A DNA stretch of 64,000 nucleotides. Source: Mesocentrotus franciscanus. Taxonomy: Eukaryota; Echinodermata; Echinoidea; Camarodonta; Strongylocentrotidae. Under the pieces are notes generated by a model that saw only the letters and a program-made list of their open reading frames with translations, searched no databases and had not been told where the DNA came from. Positions within the stretch are counted from its first letter, which is position 1. The number at the start of each line of letters is the position of its first letter. Location of the stretch: the NCBI GenBank assembly GCA_037976565.1, contig CP137672.1, positions 37,047,829 through 37,111,828 on the forward strand. The letters run 5' to 3'. The translations under genes and the position numbers were made by a program. Shown here one piece after another: positions 1 through 12,877 of this stretch.

Positions 1-392
1 CTCATCCTTTTGATGCAAATTTCCTGTGATTGGTGATGGAGCAATCACGCTTTATCAGAGGGGACAGCTGTTTTCTGGCACAGCCTTGCTAGCAGACCAG
101 AAAGTTGAAGAATGGAGTTTACTCCCTCTGCAATTCTCATGTGTGTCATCCCAATTTCCTGAAAAGGGTAACAAAAGACATACCGGTATGGGTTTAATAA
201 TATCCTACAGAAGGCTTGTTGAAGATTTCAGTGAAATTGAAAGAAGAGATCCATTACTAACATGCCAATGTCTTTTTAGAGTCTACAGTTATTTGTTACT
301 TACTATATTTCATGATTACAAAATAAATTCTTTACAAATTAGTTTCTCTACAATACATGTGTGAATTATGTATATATGATCCAGACAGCTTT

Positions 393-665
393 ACACTATG
401 AACATGACGGACAAAGAAAGAGGACAAAATATACAATTCCTCATTCTACCCTCAACAATTGCTGTTGTGGTAGACAAAAGAACATCCCTTCCCTGCTATT
501 ATGTACAAATGTGTAGAACAGGTGTCACATGCATATTCACCTGTTCCACTTATTTTACATAATAGCAGTGAAGGGATGTTCCTTTGTCTACCACAGCAAT
601 TGTTGAGGGTAGAATGAGGAATTGTATATTTTGTCCTCTTTCTTTGTCCGTCATGTTCATAGTGT
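393..665. repeat. Long foldback (hairpin) element
   Basis: Arms of about 130 bp (393-524 and 538-665) are near-perfect reverse complements around a 13-nt loop. The outer ends read ACACTATGAAC and GTTCATAGTGT. It lies in the intron before the last RFC2 exon. The likely origin is a foldback MITE; no target-site duplication is obvious. A transcript would form a long dsRNA stem. Confidence 0.85.
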
Positions 666-1073
666 TAGTATTTATGGAGTAATCATGTCATAAGAAACAA
701 TGAAAAAAACCTTAAACTGTCATTTCTCAAAGATGCCAGCTTTTCTTACATTACTATGGGGGTAGGGGTAGGAATAATGTTATCAAGAGAAAGAAGAAAT
801 ATCACACAAATATTATGAAATAAAACATATTGGCTTACTGACATCCTCAATTTGAATTGGTTAAAGAGCAGACACCCACTGCTAAATAATCACTTCTCTA
901 TAATATTCTAAGAGATCAAAGAATCATCTATCATACTCTTGATGGCATACAATTAAATGAAACCAACTGCATTCAATTTAAAGCATTAAATTTATTCAAC
1001 AGAATCAACACAATCCACAGCAATAAATAATTAATCATATCAACTTAATAGGAATCAAATCATTTCAGCTTAC

Positions 1074-4000
1074 CTTGATAAATTCTAGCTTGATGTATTC
1101 AGCCATCTGATGTGTCTTACAAGAACGGAAGATGTTAGTGATGATGTCATCGGCCGAGTAGCCCATGTGTGACATGTGATGCATGATCTCATACGCCTTA
1201 TCAATGTCGCCTCTACGCAGTGGTCTATCATGGACTTGATAAGCTGAGGGTGGGGTTCATCACAGACCTACAGAGGCATGGGAAGACAATGGTAAAATGG
1301 TAGAGAATAATATGATCAAATCATGACCGTTTGATTGAGTGACATATGCTCCAGCGAGGATTAAAGCTTTTAAGATTAATCAAAATCAACACTAATATTG
1401 GGTTCTTGTATAGCGCTATCTGTCAGACTTGACACTCCTGGGGCTCCTGTTTATTACCCTGGCTTTAGCATGGCTGCCATTATGGTGGTCTAGCATTTCA
1501 AGAAATTAATTCATGCCAAAGGACATAAGTGCCGCGGCTGGACTCGAACCGCGGACCTTGTGATCCACAATCCGGTGACGTATCCACTCGACCACGACAC
1601 TGTAACTAACACTGAGTCTACAGGAGTTTTTGGCTGCCCCTACAACAGATCATTCTTACAGTATGATTTGCATGTATGAAAATATTTTACATCAATATGG
1701 CACATTATGTGAATGCATCAATTAACTTTACAATGCAAGTATTAACAATATCACTTCCTGAGAATACTCCTTAATTACAAACTCACAAGACAAACATATA
1801 GATTGTTACCTTGAAGACATTTTCACTGGTGATTGATCCAAAGCCTGCAAACGTTGACTGCAAGTTATTGATGGCCTGTAGATAGAAGAAGAAAAAAATC
1901 ATATATACTTAAAGAGAAATGGATTGAGATGGATGGGTCATGTGTTGAGAAGGTTAGATGATGAACCTGTGGAAAGAGCATTGGAACTGGAAGGGGACGG
2001 CATAAGAGGGAAAGGAATACTGAAGATTTCATAGAAAGATATGGTGAAGAAAGAAAGCAGTAAGGTTTGTCTGAATGTGGAGGAGGATGCTCGCGACAAG
2101 AAGAAGTGGACTGAGGTAGTGTCATCATGGCGCGAAAGTCAGTAACCCCTCCTAAGAGGGAAAATGCTGAGTTTAATATTATTTATGATGATGATAATGA
2201 TGATGATGATGATGATTTGTAGGCCAAAGTGGTGGCAAGGAATACTGGACCAGAGGTCTGGCCATTTAACTTTTCTTTTATTATGCAACATAAAAAGTTA
2301 TCAAATAAATTACACATATGGAGTGTCTTTTACTTCCTGTCCTTCTTCTTGAAACTGGATTCTGAAATACTATACTGCATCTATATATTATCTTCTCTTG
2401 ACCAAGCCATGTCCATTCTCATATTGAAAAGGATTACTTACTTGTCTCATGTCACCCTGTGCTGTATAGATGATAGCTTCTAAACCATCCTCGGCATGAT
2501 CAACATTCTCTGCAGCACAAATCTCAAGTAATCGCTGGATAAACAAAATTTAAAAGTCACACAAAGATCATACATCATACATTAAACTCACATACAGAAT
2601 ACAGCATTTATACCTGACTGTAATTACTATGGAACAATCAATCAATTCTCGCTATCGGTCCAAAATGCTTGGACGTACATTTCATGTCCCGATTTCAAAT
2701 GCACTCTGGGATAACTTGGTGCCTTAGTCGCTTCCGGTCCATTTCACGCAGCTGTGCATGCCGTCTGGTCTCGGCCAGGCCAGAGCCGTACTCACCGAGC
2801 TAGCTAGCTGCCTACAAGCTACCTTTCAATTCGTCTTTGGTTCTATTTGATAGTTTATCGTAAGCAATTTTCTACTTTTACAAACTGAATTATCAGTTGG
2901 AATATGGTGCGATACTATGAATCTGCTGTGTGCTGGTCGCACGATAATAAACAAAAAAAACCTTCAGAGATATCCCTGGATGAGAGATGTGACTTGGGTA
3001 AATTCCCAAGTAGAAGCATGTAAGTACAGGAAGTAGTTCGAAATTATGACGAAGAGGTCAACATCAGGGCATTTGAGGGAATTGGCGATAGCAAGAATTA
3101 AACATTTTCATGCAGTTGGACAAATTTCAATGGTGTGTTATGAAGGGGAGATTTTAAAAAGAAAAAAAAAAAAAAAGAATTTCCATTCTGTGGACGACAA
3201 AATGAAATCAAGCAAATCTTCTTAGGGAACACACAAGAGGTGACAATAGTACAAACAATCACCTTTAATATTTGTGAGTCGCTAAGTCGGGAATACCTCA
3301 GTACTGCGCATCGTGACTGGATGGGTTCTATAATCTTGTCCGAGGCATTACAAGCGAGAGCAAAGCGTGTCGTCTTTGAGAAGATCTCCATTGTCCTACG
3401 CATGGCCTGCTGAGCTGCACCTGTCATACTAAAGGAAGCAAGAACAAGAGTAGTAAATATCATAATTGAGATCAGTTATTTTAATCTTCTTTTCAAGGTA
3501 ATAATCTTTTTAATCTTTAGAAGTCCAAGTGCCTGGTAACTTAGCTTCTTGGCTGACTTTAGTTTATTCTCTCCAAATAGAAATTATCAGGACTGTATCG
3601 CTCCCAGTCAACGCTGGCCCCTGGTGAGAGCAAGGGGCTACTATTACCAAGAGCACATGTCTTGCTCATTCCATAGATTATATTTATGTCCATTTCATTA
3701 CTCCCTAAAAGCCCCAAATTACCTCCTGTGGGATTATAACCCCTAGGTAAAACTGCTGCATTACTGACATGATCACAAATTAGCTTTCACACATTGAAAA
3801 AAAAGGTAGAACTCCAACAGAACATTATTAATGATGGCTAGGCGAAAGATACACTGGTTTTAATCCATGCTATTAGGCAACATATGGTGTGAACCGTGAA
3901 CATCTTTGGAAATGATAGATACCTGTCTGCTTCATCTAGAATGATGATCTTATGTCTTCCTTTGGGTAATGTTACCTTCTTCTGTGCAAACATCTTGATC

Positions 4001-7000
4001 TTGTTCCTCACGACATCAATTCCTCTGTAATGATATATATTTCAACAGAAATGTTTTACGTTTATTTTCATCCTTAATCCCGTCTTTACAAACATTGTTT
4101 CTAACTGGGTAATTGATCTGTACACAAGCTAGGATAGTTTAGCTGAATACTAGTTCAAACTCAAGTTTTTTTATTTTTATACATGGACAAGTTATGAAAT
4201 AGAATCAGCTAGAACTTCAAAGAATATCACTAATGACCTTTCAATACATATTACCATTTTATGCAAACATCAGAGTAAAGTTTTTCATTTTTAAGTTAAA
4301 TGTATGTAAAAATAGGTATATGTCATATGAGACATGGCATTGTCCAAAGACATGTGCATAATTTAAACCAAAAATATGATGAAGCACCCAAGTCACCAAT
4401 GATTAATTAGGCATTGTGATCGTAGTTCATGATTTCTCCAAAAAAAAATCTTTGTTAATGGTTTAATCATTAGTCTGGAAACTAAACTTTTTTAAAGGTT
4501 TTATTTCTTCTTTTTGTTTTTCTAATGAGGCTTCCAAAATAAACTATTGACAAGATGATTTTTTCAGGTTACAAACAAAAGCTCACCTTTCATTTGATGC
4601 ATTCATTTCTAGGACAGCATCTTTGAACGATGGTCCGAGCATGGTCCTGGCCAAACACAGAATACTTGTAGTCTTACCAGTCCCAGGGGGTCCCTGATCA
4701 TTAAAAAAAACATGATACAACATGGGGTTTAATCTCTGTATAAAAAGAAATCATATGACATTAAAAATATCCACATATCAGAGTAGAGTCTCTGTGCACT
4801 TCCATAACAATTACCCTGGTTTTTGGTGCATCCAGCATATAGTACCCAAAGGATTGAAAGAAAAGTTTCTCATACACCTACACATAAAATAGCTTGGCAA
4901 GGAGAGATACTTGGATAAAGTACTTGGTCTGATAATATACACACAATATAAGCATTATTTTACCCTACAGAGTGAATTAAATAATCACTGATTATCTTCC
5001 ATTTATTATTTTTCATTATTTTTCATATCCCAACCAAAGCTTTCTCAGTGCATATGCTATATGACAGGCAACTCTACAACCTCAATCTAACTTCAAAACT
5101 GCCTTGAATACTTACAGCAATAATGACATTAGGAACATTGCCTTCTCTGGAAAAGACTTCTAATCTAGAAACTGTCTCCTCATTTCCAACGACATCAGAC
5201 AGGCTCGTGGGACGATACTTCTCGACCCTACACAAGGACAAGTTTGAAAGAAAAGATGAACTAGCAAAACAACTGTGTATAATAAACAAACCTCATGTTA
5301 CCTCAAAAAAATGTTCATTTGACTCACTAATGTAATCCATGAGTGAGCCAATATCAGCAGCAGTCAGCCTCTAAGTAAAAGGTAGAAACATCAGAATTGG
5401 TAAAAATTCTTGTGAATTATTTGCATTTTACAATAGGATGATAAAATATCTTATTTCAATAAAATTCCTTTATAGTTGGACTTCTAGCAGTCTACAGATT
5501 AGTGTTACCTTCATCAAGAATGCACACTCACAGATTGCATGAGGTGATTTATAAATTATAATAATTATATCATGATAGATCACCTCCCATATATGCGGGT
5601 GCACTTTGTTTATGATCTTGACATTATCAACTTAAATTGAAATTTTCGCCAGGCTTATCAATATCTAGATCGAAATCTTCGGCCTCTATACAGAGACTGA
5701 AGTACCGGTAAGTGAGGGGACTCGACTTCAGGGGAAGTTACCCAATGCAGTTTTTTGTGTGATTGCCGATCTCATCGCACACAGTAGCTTAAAGAAATTG
5801 GACAGATTAGCTGAAAGCAAGTCCTTATATATATGTTTTACAATGTTATCGATGTTATTTTTATACTCTATGAAAGGATGATCTATTTTCTTTCCAATCA
5901 TCATTTTTCTTGATCAAACTTTTAAGTCTAGATTAAAAAAAAGCAAGTGCAAACTTTTCGCCAGATTACGTTGACCGTGAAAATCTACCAGTTAACTCCC
6001 CCTTTTGAGTGCGGCAAGGGTTACCGAACTTACCGTCTGAGCTGTGTATGGGGAAGGTTGAAAAATGTGAGTTTTATTAAAGAATTCCCCATACTAGTAA
6101 CTAGACTGTTATTTCTGTCTAATCAATTAATTACAATAGGACAGGAACAATTTATGGAGTGCGCACTGCACAAAATCTTCACACTGTACAAATAATCACA
6201 ATTATGTAATAACAAAAAATAATGAAAATAGCATCTAACTTTAGCTGCACATACTACATAGAATTCTTGTAGAGCCTTTTTACTTGCACTGTACACTCGG
6301 CATTTGACAAGCACAAGGTACGATAATACGCCAACAGCGGTCTGTACTATACTGGAAGAAGAAGAAGAACTTCTTAACAGTTCAATTTCAACTTTTCAAA
6401 ATTCAAGGAAAAAATTGCGTCATCATAACATGCCATGCCCATGGCCATGGTCACTGCACTGGTGACAATTTCTCATTTACATTTCAACTTCAACTCAAGG
6501 AATCAGGTCCAAGACTCATTGATTTATTTTGCTTCATGCCTGCAGCCTTGCACTTGTGTTTGTTTTTGTAGTCTAGATCTACTCTAGTAATTAGTATAAT
6601 GTCTAAGCTAACTCTAAGGAAAAGCCACACACAACCTGGCCACACATAGCACTAGAACAATAGCTTACATCGGCTTACAGCCAGCGCATGCGCAGAACGT
6701 TCATCCGATCTCGGTCTCATTTTCGTAATTTAGCGCCAAGCCTAGCCGACATGGGCCCATTAGATTGGCTATCGCTGGCTCCCATAAGCTCTATGTTATA
6801 AGATATTAGTGCGAGGAGATAGCTTGCGATTTTCCGTTTTTACCGATACCAAAATTATGATATTTCAGTCAAACCTCCTATTTGTTACAATTTTATCAGC
6901 GTCCTTGAAAAGTTAGGTATTTCACTTAAGTTTAAGTCTAACTTAACTAAGTCTTAAGTTTGAAAAATTCTCATTTTCGTCATATTTAAGGTACAAACTG

Positions 7001-8832
7001 GAAATTTATTCTGAAATGTTCGTTGGTTTTTCTATTTTATGTGTGTGCAATTTCGTGTGTGCGTCAGTTATGTGTGAAGTGCGTCACCTGTTTAAAGCAC
7101 GTCATGTCAAAATCTCTGTGGTGTGACGTAATATTTCGTATTGACTTTGCCATTGAACTTAAGTCGCACTTAAGTTAAGTAGGCCCTCTCTCACTTAAAT
7201 TCGAAGCCACTTAGTGTATCGGCCAATCAGAGCGCGTAAACTCATTGTACATCGCGGAATGGTAAAAGTTCTATGTGCATAGCTGTATTACTGTTACACT
7301 ATCCTGGCTGTGTATTAAAAGCTGTGCTATTGATTCTCAACATTTCAAACAACACTGTACAAAACTCAACTGATTTCACTACAAATCAGTACTTTAGTGA
7401 CAATTGATGACACCTAATGCCTGGATTACATTTGCCACGGGCGCCGTACAATAAATTAGTCTACGATTTTTCTTGCGATTTTAGGGGCATCGTAGGAGGC
7501 TACGGGCTACGATGTTTGTGTTTACATTATCTACGAGCATCGTGCCATTTCTTGTATTGGCCCTCGGGGGCAGGCCGGGCAAATCCGTACAGAGGCTGAT
7601 CAGAGATTGTACGGAAATCGTGCAATCTCAATGCAGTAGCCGTTCAGTCTCCGCAGCCTCCGCACGGAAATCGTACAGAGCCCGTGCAGCTTCCGTGCAA
7701 AGGTTGCGCGGAGAAGGCGCGGTGACAGTGCAGCCGCTGTGCCTTTTTTAAGCGTTTTTTTGCCTCCATCTTCACCGAAAAATCGTGCGTTTGCTGCACG
7801 ATCAGCGCGGGGATTGTGCAATGACACCTACGACATGTCTACGGACTACGGGCTTACAATTTTTCAAATTTGTATAACTTTCTGCGAAAGAAAATCGTAG
7901 AGCTGCGGACCACCGCGGAGCCCATGAATCTGTACGAAAATCTCACGGCCGCCTCCTGCCTCTGTACGGAGGCCGCACGGAAAAGGGGATACGGGCAGGA
8001 TACGGGCTCCGTAGACTAATCGCAGGCCAAATGTAATCCAGGCATAAAAATGCTGAATATGCACGACTCGAAACAACAGAGCGGTGAATGTAAACAAGTC
8101 GGCGCTCTATAGCATGAATATTCATATTTGCTGCGCCGCTACCGCGCATGTGTACTTTCTCTCCACCATGTTGAATCGACGGTACAACATGGATGGCTCG
8201 ATTTAGGATGAGGAATCACCCTTTTTCCCATCGAAGACTTCTTCAAATTATAATTTCAAGTGGTTTCGCGGATGCCCAGAGGAGTCGAGCACACTTGTAA
8301 GCCAAAATTATAATCACTACTGTTTAACTTTTCTATAAAGTATGACCCTTCTCTGCTGTTTTTCGTGTTCCGATTAAGGATCCGGAGCTCCGATGCCTTT
8401 GGAGTCGGCGCGGAGCTCCCCGGAGTTAGTGCAGCGCTAGAGGTCAAAACGCATTAGCATTGCATTGACTCTCTCTAGACTCTATATGCTTTGCTGGAGT
8501 GAGGAAAAGCTAGTTAACAAATTGACATTCAAACCACTTAGAAGACTTAGAGTTTAGACAAATTAGACTTGTACTTGTAGTAGTCTATGTACATATACAA
8601 GGACAAGGTTAACTAGATAAAATCAATAGTCGAATCGATAGCTCCACATCGCATCACATCTTCATACTTGCATAGGCTATAGCCAACATATTTAAATACG
8701 AATGGGACCAAAAATAGAGAATACTTGCCATGGCATTTCATACGATGTCGATTTTCCAGCTCCTCCGGCCTTCCCAGACTCTCCTGACTTGGATTTGAGA
8801 TCCACCGCAGGGCTTGATTCTATTTCTTCCAT
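1074..8832 (-). CDS. RFC2: Replication factor C subunit 2 (clamp-loader ATPase), 3' end outside window
   Basis: RFC2 is an AAA+ subunit of the nuclear RFC complex, which loads PCNA onto primed DNA, and of alternative loaders. Exons read on the minus strand at 8832-8729, 5227-5116, 4693-4587, 4024-3923, 3428-3263, 2534-2442, 1875-1810 and 1267-1074, about 315 residues. All splice phases agree except for one missing base in exon 8. Visible motifs are VEKYRP at the start of exon 2, Walker A GPPGTGKT in exon 3, Walker B ILDEAD in exon 4, and in exon 5 the sensor NASDK and the SRC arginine-finger motif QSRC. The start ATG precedes a variable acidic N-terminus ending YEMPW, as in human RFC2. The last exon (about 37 residues from EIG onward) is not seen in 1-1073 and should lie to the left. 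Intron 1 is 3.5 kb and has a GC donor. Identification rests on recalled similarity to human RFC2 and is strong. Confidence 0.95.
1395..1607 (-). mobile_element. tRNA-derived SINE
   Basis: On the minus strand the head (about 1607-1530) has a tRNA-like A box (GTGGTCGAGTGG) and B box (GGTTCGAGTCC). The ends GTGTCGT and GCGGCAC can form an acceptor-like stem. An unrelated body follows, then a tail with TAGCGCTATACAAG. Tail and body mark it as a SINE and not a functional tRNA. It lies in RFC2 intron 7. Confidence 0.7.
1906..2216 (+). mobile_element. Non-LTR retrotransposon 3' end (degenerate)
   Basis: The plus strand encodes a decayed C-terminal reverse-transcriptase tail beginning [10 protein letters not shown] and ending near [10 protein letters not shown], with an internal stop. 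It closes in an ATGATG-type simple repeat (about 2186-2216). The RWxGHV...DAxDRxxW pattern is common at LINE ORF2 C-termini. A second copy of the same family lies at 55,230-55,505. It is inserted in RFC2 intron 6. Confidence 0.7.
2640..3030. other. Unassigned GC-richer block in RFC2 intron 5
   Basis: This stretch is unlike the flanking intron in composition. It holds a short open frame from an ATG at about 2904 ([10 protein letters not shown]...) that ends within 40 codons at a GTAAGT-like site. It may be a fragment of a transposon or of a retroposed 5' end. I recognise no family. Confidence 0.25.
7265..8510 (-). repeat. Antisense copy of the 63.5-64.0 kb repeat, split by a MITE
   Basis: Positions 7265-7417 match the reverse complement of about 63,680-63,825. 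Positions 8437-8510 match the reverse complement of about 63,470-63,520. Order and orientation agree with one interrupted copy. The interval contains the TAA-flanked element 7418-8044. All of it lies in RFC2 intron 1. Confidence 0.7.
7418..8044. mobile_element. Non-autonomous DNA transposon, PIF/Harbinger-like
   Basis: This 627-bp element has 17-bp terminal inverted repeats TGCCTGGATTACATTTG and its complement. It is flanked by TAA at 7415-7417 and 8045-8047. A TWA target duplication is typical of the PIF/Harbinger superfamily. The interior is GC-rich with many imperfect palindromes, and no transposase was recognised. The superfamily call is inferred from the target site only. Confidence 0.75.
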
Positions 8833-9913
8833 TGTAAAAGCTGTATTATTACTATTTGACAACTACGAACATGAAAAATAATCCTTATTTTCACACAAGT
8901 TTCGCGCGAGAGCGAGATAGAGGCTCGTACGGAAAATTGTTTTCAAACATTTGAAGAAAATAAATACAGATTTACTGCAGATTTAGAAAAAATAATTTTG
9001 GCCAAAAATAATATTACTTAGATATAAAAATACATAATTTGTATTTTTATATTCACAAAATTAACAATAAATCTTTAGGGATCAAGCTAGCAAAGAGAGG
9101 CTACTCCGTCCAGATTATTGTTCATTTCTAGTTACGCATCCACTTATACATCAACATCTGCCTAGCGCATCGCTTGCGCACGCAAAAGTTAGCAGCTCAT
9201 ATAGAGTTAGCCTCAATTTTTTTCACTCGACTATAAACAAGCGGTTTCCCAACTCGTTTATTGTGCCCTCCCCAAGTTCCTCCACAAAAAATAAATAGAA
9301 AAAATACAACATATTAAAACTGGAGGCCCCTGCGCTCCCACTTCCTGGCTACGCCACTATACCACATCAAATTTTTGTTATGTGTGTGTTTCGGAGGAAA
9401 ACCCCCCTCACTTTTTTTTCAAGTGTAAAAAAAAAGGGGGCCGGGGCTAAAGGGTGAAAAAATGTGCTCTTACCCCCGCTTATTCAGCGGCCGGCTGTGT
9501 CGTTGCGAAATTTTCGGCGCAATTTTCAAATTTTAACCCCTGTTGAAAAAATCCTGCGTACGCTCCTGGCTGTATATCATTATGCACTCAATGACTTTCT
9601 TGTATAGTATAGATAGTAAGAGATAGCTTTCACTAATGAGTAGGCCTACTTAATTATGAACTCACTTGAGGAAAAAAAAAGGGGCAAAAACCTCAAACTG
9701 GCCATGAACTTGGGCTTTGCCGGAATATTTTGAGCCGTCGAGACTCCGACCTTGAGCAGATCCACATGCATGAACCCCCTTGACAAACATGGAGACCGTT
9801 CAGATGCGAACAAATTATTCTATATGAAACCAGGGGAGATTTAAAAAAACCACTTGAAGAACGTACTGTATATAATGACGCTAATGAATAGACACGGAAT
9901 AAGATGTTGTAGC

Positions 9914-10312
9914 CAGTGGCGGATCCAGGGGGGGGGGGCCCTCCCCTAGAAAAAAAACATGTAAAAACACCCTTTTATGGGAAAAAAAGAAGATGGGCCT
10001 CCCTCCCTTGGCGCTCAAGGAGTGGGGGTGGTGGTGAAAATTTTGTTTTCAATTTTCGAAGGCAAAAAAAGAAAATTGTGCTCACTACCACCCCTCCCCC
10101 GCTGAGTGGAAAATCGGCCGGCACGAAAATTGAAAATTGGAAAATCGGCCGGCACGATTTTCCAATTTTCAATTTTCGGAGGCAAAAAAAAAAAAAATTG
10201 CTCACTTCACCCCCCACTGAGCGGAAAATCGGCCGGCACGGTTCTCAAAATTTTCGCACAAAGTGGGCCCCTTTTTCGGCCCCTCCCTTGCCGCCGGCTG
10301 GATCCGCCCCTG
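9914..10312. mobile_element. Non-autonomous hAT-like transposon
   Basis: The ends are CAGTGGCGGATCCAG and CTGGATCCGCCCCTG. Identical 8-bp flanks GTTGTAGC lie at 9906-9913 and 10313-10320. An 8-bp target duplication and a CAG-starting inverted repeat fit the hAT superfamily. The interior repeats AAAATCGGCCGGCACG several times in both orientations. Open frames here are repeat artefacts and no transposase is present. Confidence 0.8.
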
Positions 10313-10586
10313 GTTGTAGCGGTTGTTGTTTTGTATGTATCATTCAGTTGTATTTATTGAATATTTATTTACATGTGAATAGCCCAAACTTAGTTAATTA
10401 ATTAATTGGTACATCTAACAAAATGATCTATAATGATGATAATGACCGTATGCCTAATGGTAAATAGTCATATTATATTTACAAAAAATGGTTAGGCCTA
10501 TCATACTTTCAGTTTCATTATAAGTATTATTTAGTTTTCATTATTATTTAAAAGGTGATTAGAAACATTTTTTGTATAGGTTCATT

Positions 10587-10892
10587 TTAAAGATACTATA
10601 TCCCTTTTGCAGCCAACATCAAATTCTGTAGAACTTTGCAGGAATTAAACTGATTGAATCTTTGCGCAGCATAAAACGTACGACCATTCGGTACAATGGT
10701 CTGAAAAATCAGGCTATTACTTACTGGCTCTATAGCTCCTAAGTCGATTCGACAACTAATAGGCGTTATTTTCCCTCAAGCCCCCCCCCTTTTTTTTTTA
10801 GGGAAGTTCTAAATTAGTATTGTCTTTCAAATGCCGTTGGACTTTAACCTTTTCATTTTTTTTGGCCTGCCAATGGGACATAGCACCTTTAA
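10587..10892. mobile_element. TTAA-flanked MITE, family B, copy 1
   Basis: The element is bounded by TTAA at 10587-10590 and 10889-10892. Its ends are AGATACTATATCCC-like and GGGACATAGCACC-like. It matches the interrupted copy at 30,267-30,807 in the opposite orientation. TTAA target sites are the hallmark of piggyBac transposition. Confidence 0.75.
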
Positions 10893-12877
10893 AGCAGTTT
10901 TAATTCTATTTGTCATTTCTTTATGAAAGAAAAAAAATCAAACATTGTCAAATGTACTTTTAAATGCCCGGCAGCTTGTAGAGGCCCCGATCTGATGACT
11001 GATATTTCTATCAAATTCTCTCAGTTTATAAATCTTTGTGGATATTGTTGTAAGTATATAAACCCAATTAAGATGCACAATTCAATCCGGGTGAGTAAGT
11101 TAATACATGGCTTTACCCATGTACAGTATTAAGTTATGAACGATCATAAAATTGTGTATATAAGTAGGCCTATGTATAAAATAAACGGATACACACACAA
11201 AAAAAGAGTATAACGGGTTATCTTCCATCAGTGAACACTTCATTGCCACATCACAACTAAGTGCACTTTTATGGACTTCGGGAGAACACCCAGCTTCAGC
11301 GGGAGAAAATCAATCTTTAAGCAGGAGAACGGGAGATTTGGAGGTAAATCGCTCCTTATAGGCTAGTAAGCGGGAGAGTTGGAGTCTGGAGTGCGGTCAT
11401 TCTGGAAGGGTTTTTTCCGAGCCAACTTTTTCAGAATGTCAATTAAGAGCACTATATATTTTGTTTTACTTTCCTCTCATCATGGATTCGAAGTGGATCA
11501 CTTGCAAAAGTAGATGATATGGGGATAAAACAAGTGGTTTCGAAACCTTGGGAGCTAGGAGACAGACTCAAAGAGGGACTTGACATTGAATGTTTATTTA
11601 AATCTTTATACATGTAGCCACTCAGTCGCTCTACAACATCTGCAGAAATCAACAAAGATATGCACAAATTAACTTGGAGGATTGAAGGGTTGAACATTGT
11701 GTGCAACAAATTGGGTTGCAAAATGATAAACTAATTAATTGCGACACTAAACAATGATATTGTTTGTTTATACTGAAAATTTGAACATCGCGCAGATTTT
11801 TAAAAAAAAGCGATTACAAAAGTTTAATTGAAAAGAGTCGTCTGCTGAGAGCCTGGAGGGCTATATGTACCCTGGGCCTGAGAGTAGAGTTAACGCTCTT
11901 TTGCCGAGATGATAATATAAAGTTATAAGTGTCATCAGGGAGTTGGAATGTCACCGTGGGCCGTCAGTGGTGTCATCATGATATGCAACCTTAAAGGTAT
12001 TACAAAGTTTTGGTATTGAGTCATGAATTTGGTTCAAATGAACATATTGGAAGCATAATATGCGATTTTACAATATTTAATGATCGTTGTCGCGGTTGAA
12101 ATCGAGTCTAAAGTGATGAAATTGTAAATAATAAACTCTTTATGTTGTATAGCGCCCTCTCAAGACTGATATTATTTTAGCTTTAAAACAATGTTTCTTG
12201 ACTACAATCGACCGATTTGCTATTCCCATTTGGAAATTATATATCAGAACTGCATATTCTGAGATTTTCATGGTCGCAGCTACCATGGAATGGCCTTAGG
12301 CGCTATTTGAAATATTTGAAATTTACCGGGAGCACCGGTAAATTTTGATTATTCAATTTGCTCGAAAGCAGAAGTGTTTTAGAGGCTAAATTTTTTAGTG
12401 CTTATAATACACCCACAGGGGCATCCAAATATATCAAAACTTTAAAGAATTACTATCCATCCAATTTCAAAATTTCCCAAAACTTTGCATTGTTAGTTTT
12501 TAACAATGGAAGTGCAAAATGTTGTTGTCGTCGTTATTCTTTATGTTGTTGTTGTTGTTGTTTTGTTTCTTTATTTAATATATTTTTTCTTCTTTATTTT
12601 TTACACAGGTCTTGAACGGTGGTCTCAAATAAGGTTGAGAAGGACGCACTAAACCGTCCGTGCGACCACACTACAATACTTTGCAGTGTAATCAGTCTTG
12701 TTATAAGTCATCTTTGCACCTTCTATACTAGGAAATGTACACAAAATGGTCGCGGCTCTCGCAAGCTGGAGCTGAACGAAGATCGACTAGATATTTCGTA
12801 ACAATAGAGTACCACCGAGATCTCGTGATCGGGTCATCCGGTCGAACTTTGTTCGGTAATAACAAACACCAACATCA

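Larger units (their letters stand above)
8833..12877. other. Intergenic region between divergent RFC2 and SPNS genes
   Basis: The two start codons point away from each other across about 4 kb. No further gene was recognised. It holds AT-rich DNA, transposon debris near 9.33-9.57 kb with related ends (GCGTAGCCAGG-like and GCGTACGCTCCTGG), a hAT-like element, a piggyBac-like MITE, and G/A-rich repeat debris at 11.28-11.40 kb. Promoters must lie near the two ends, but no TATA or initiator could be assigned with confidence. Confidence 0.6.

Noticed and set aside
1527..1607. Possible tRNA gene on the minus strand
   Set aside because: A and B boxes are present, but the anticodon arm folds as a 3-4 nt loop and a SINE body and tail follow, so it is a SINE head.
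9916..10401. 161-codon open frame
   Set aside because: It runs through the internal repeats of the hAT-like element and matches no protein pattern.
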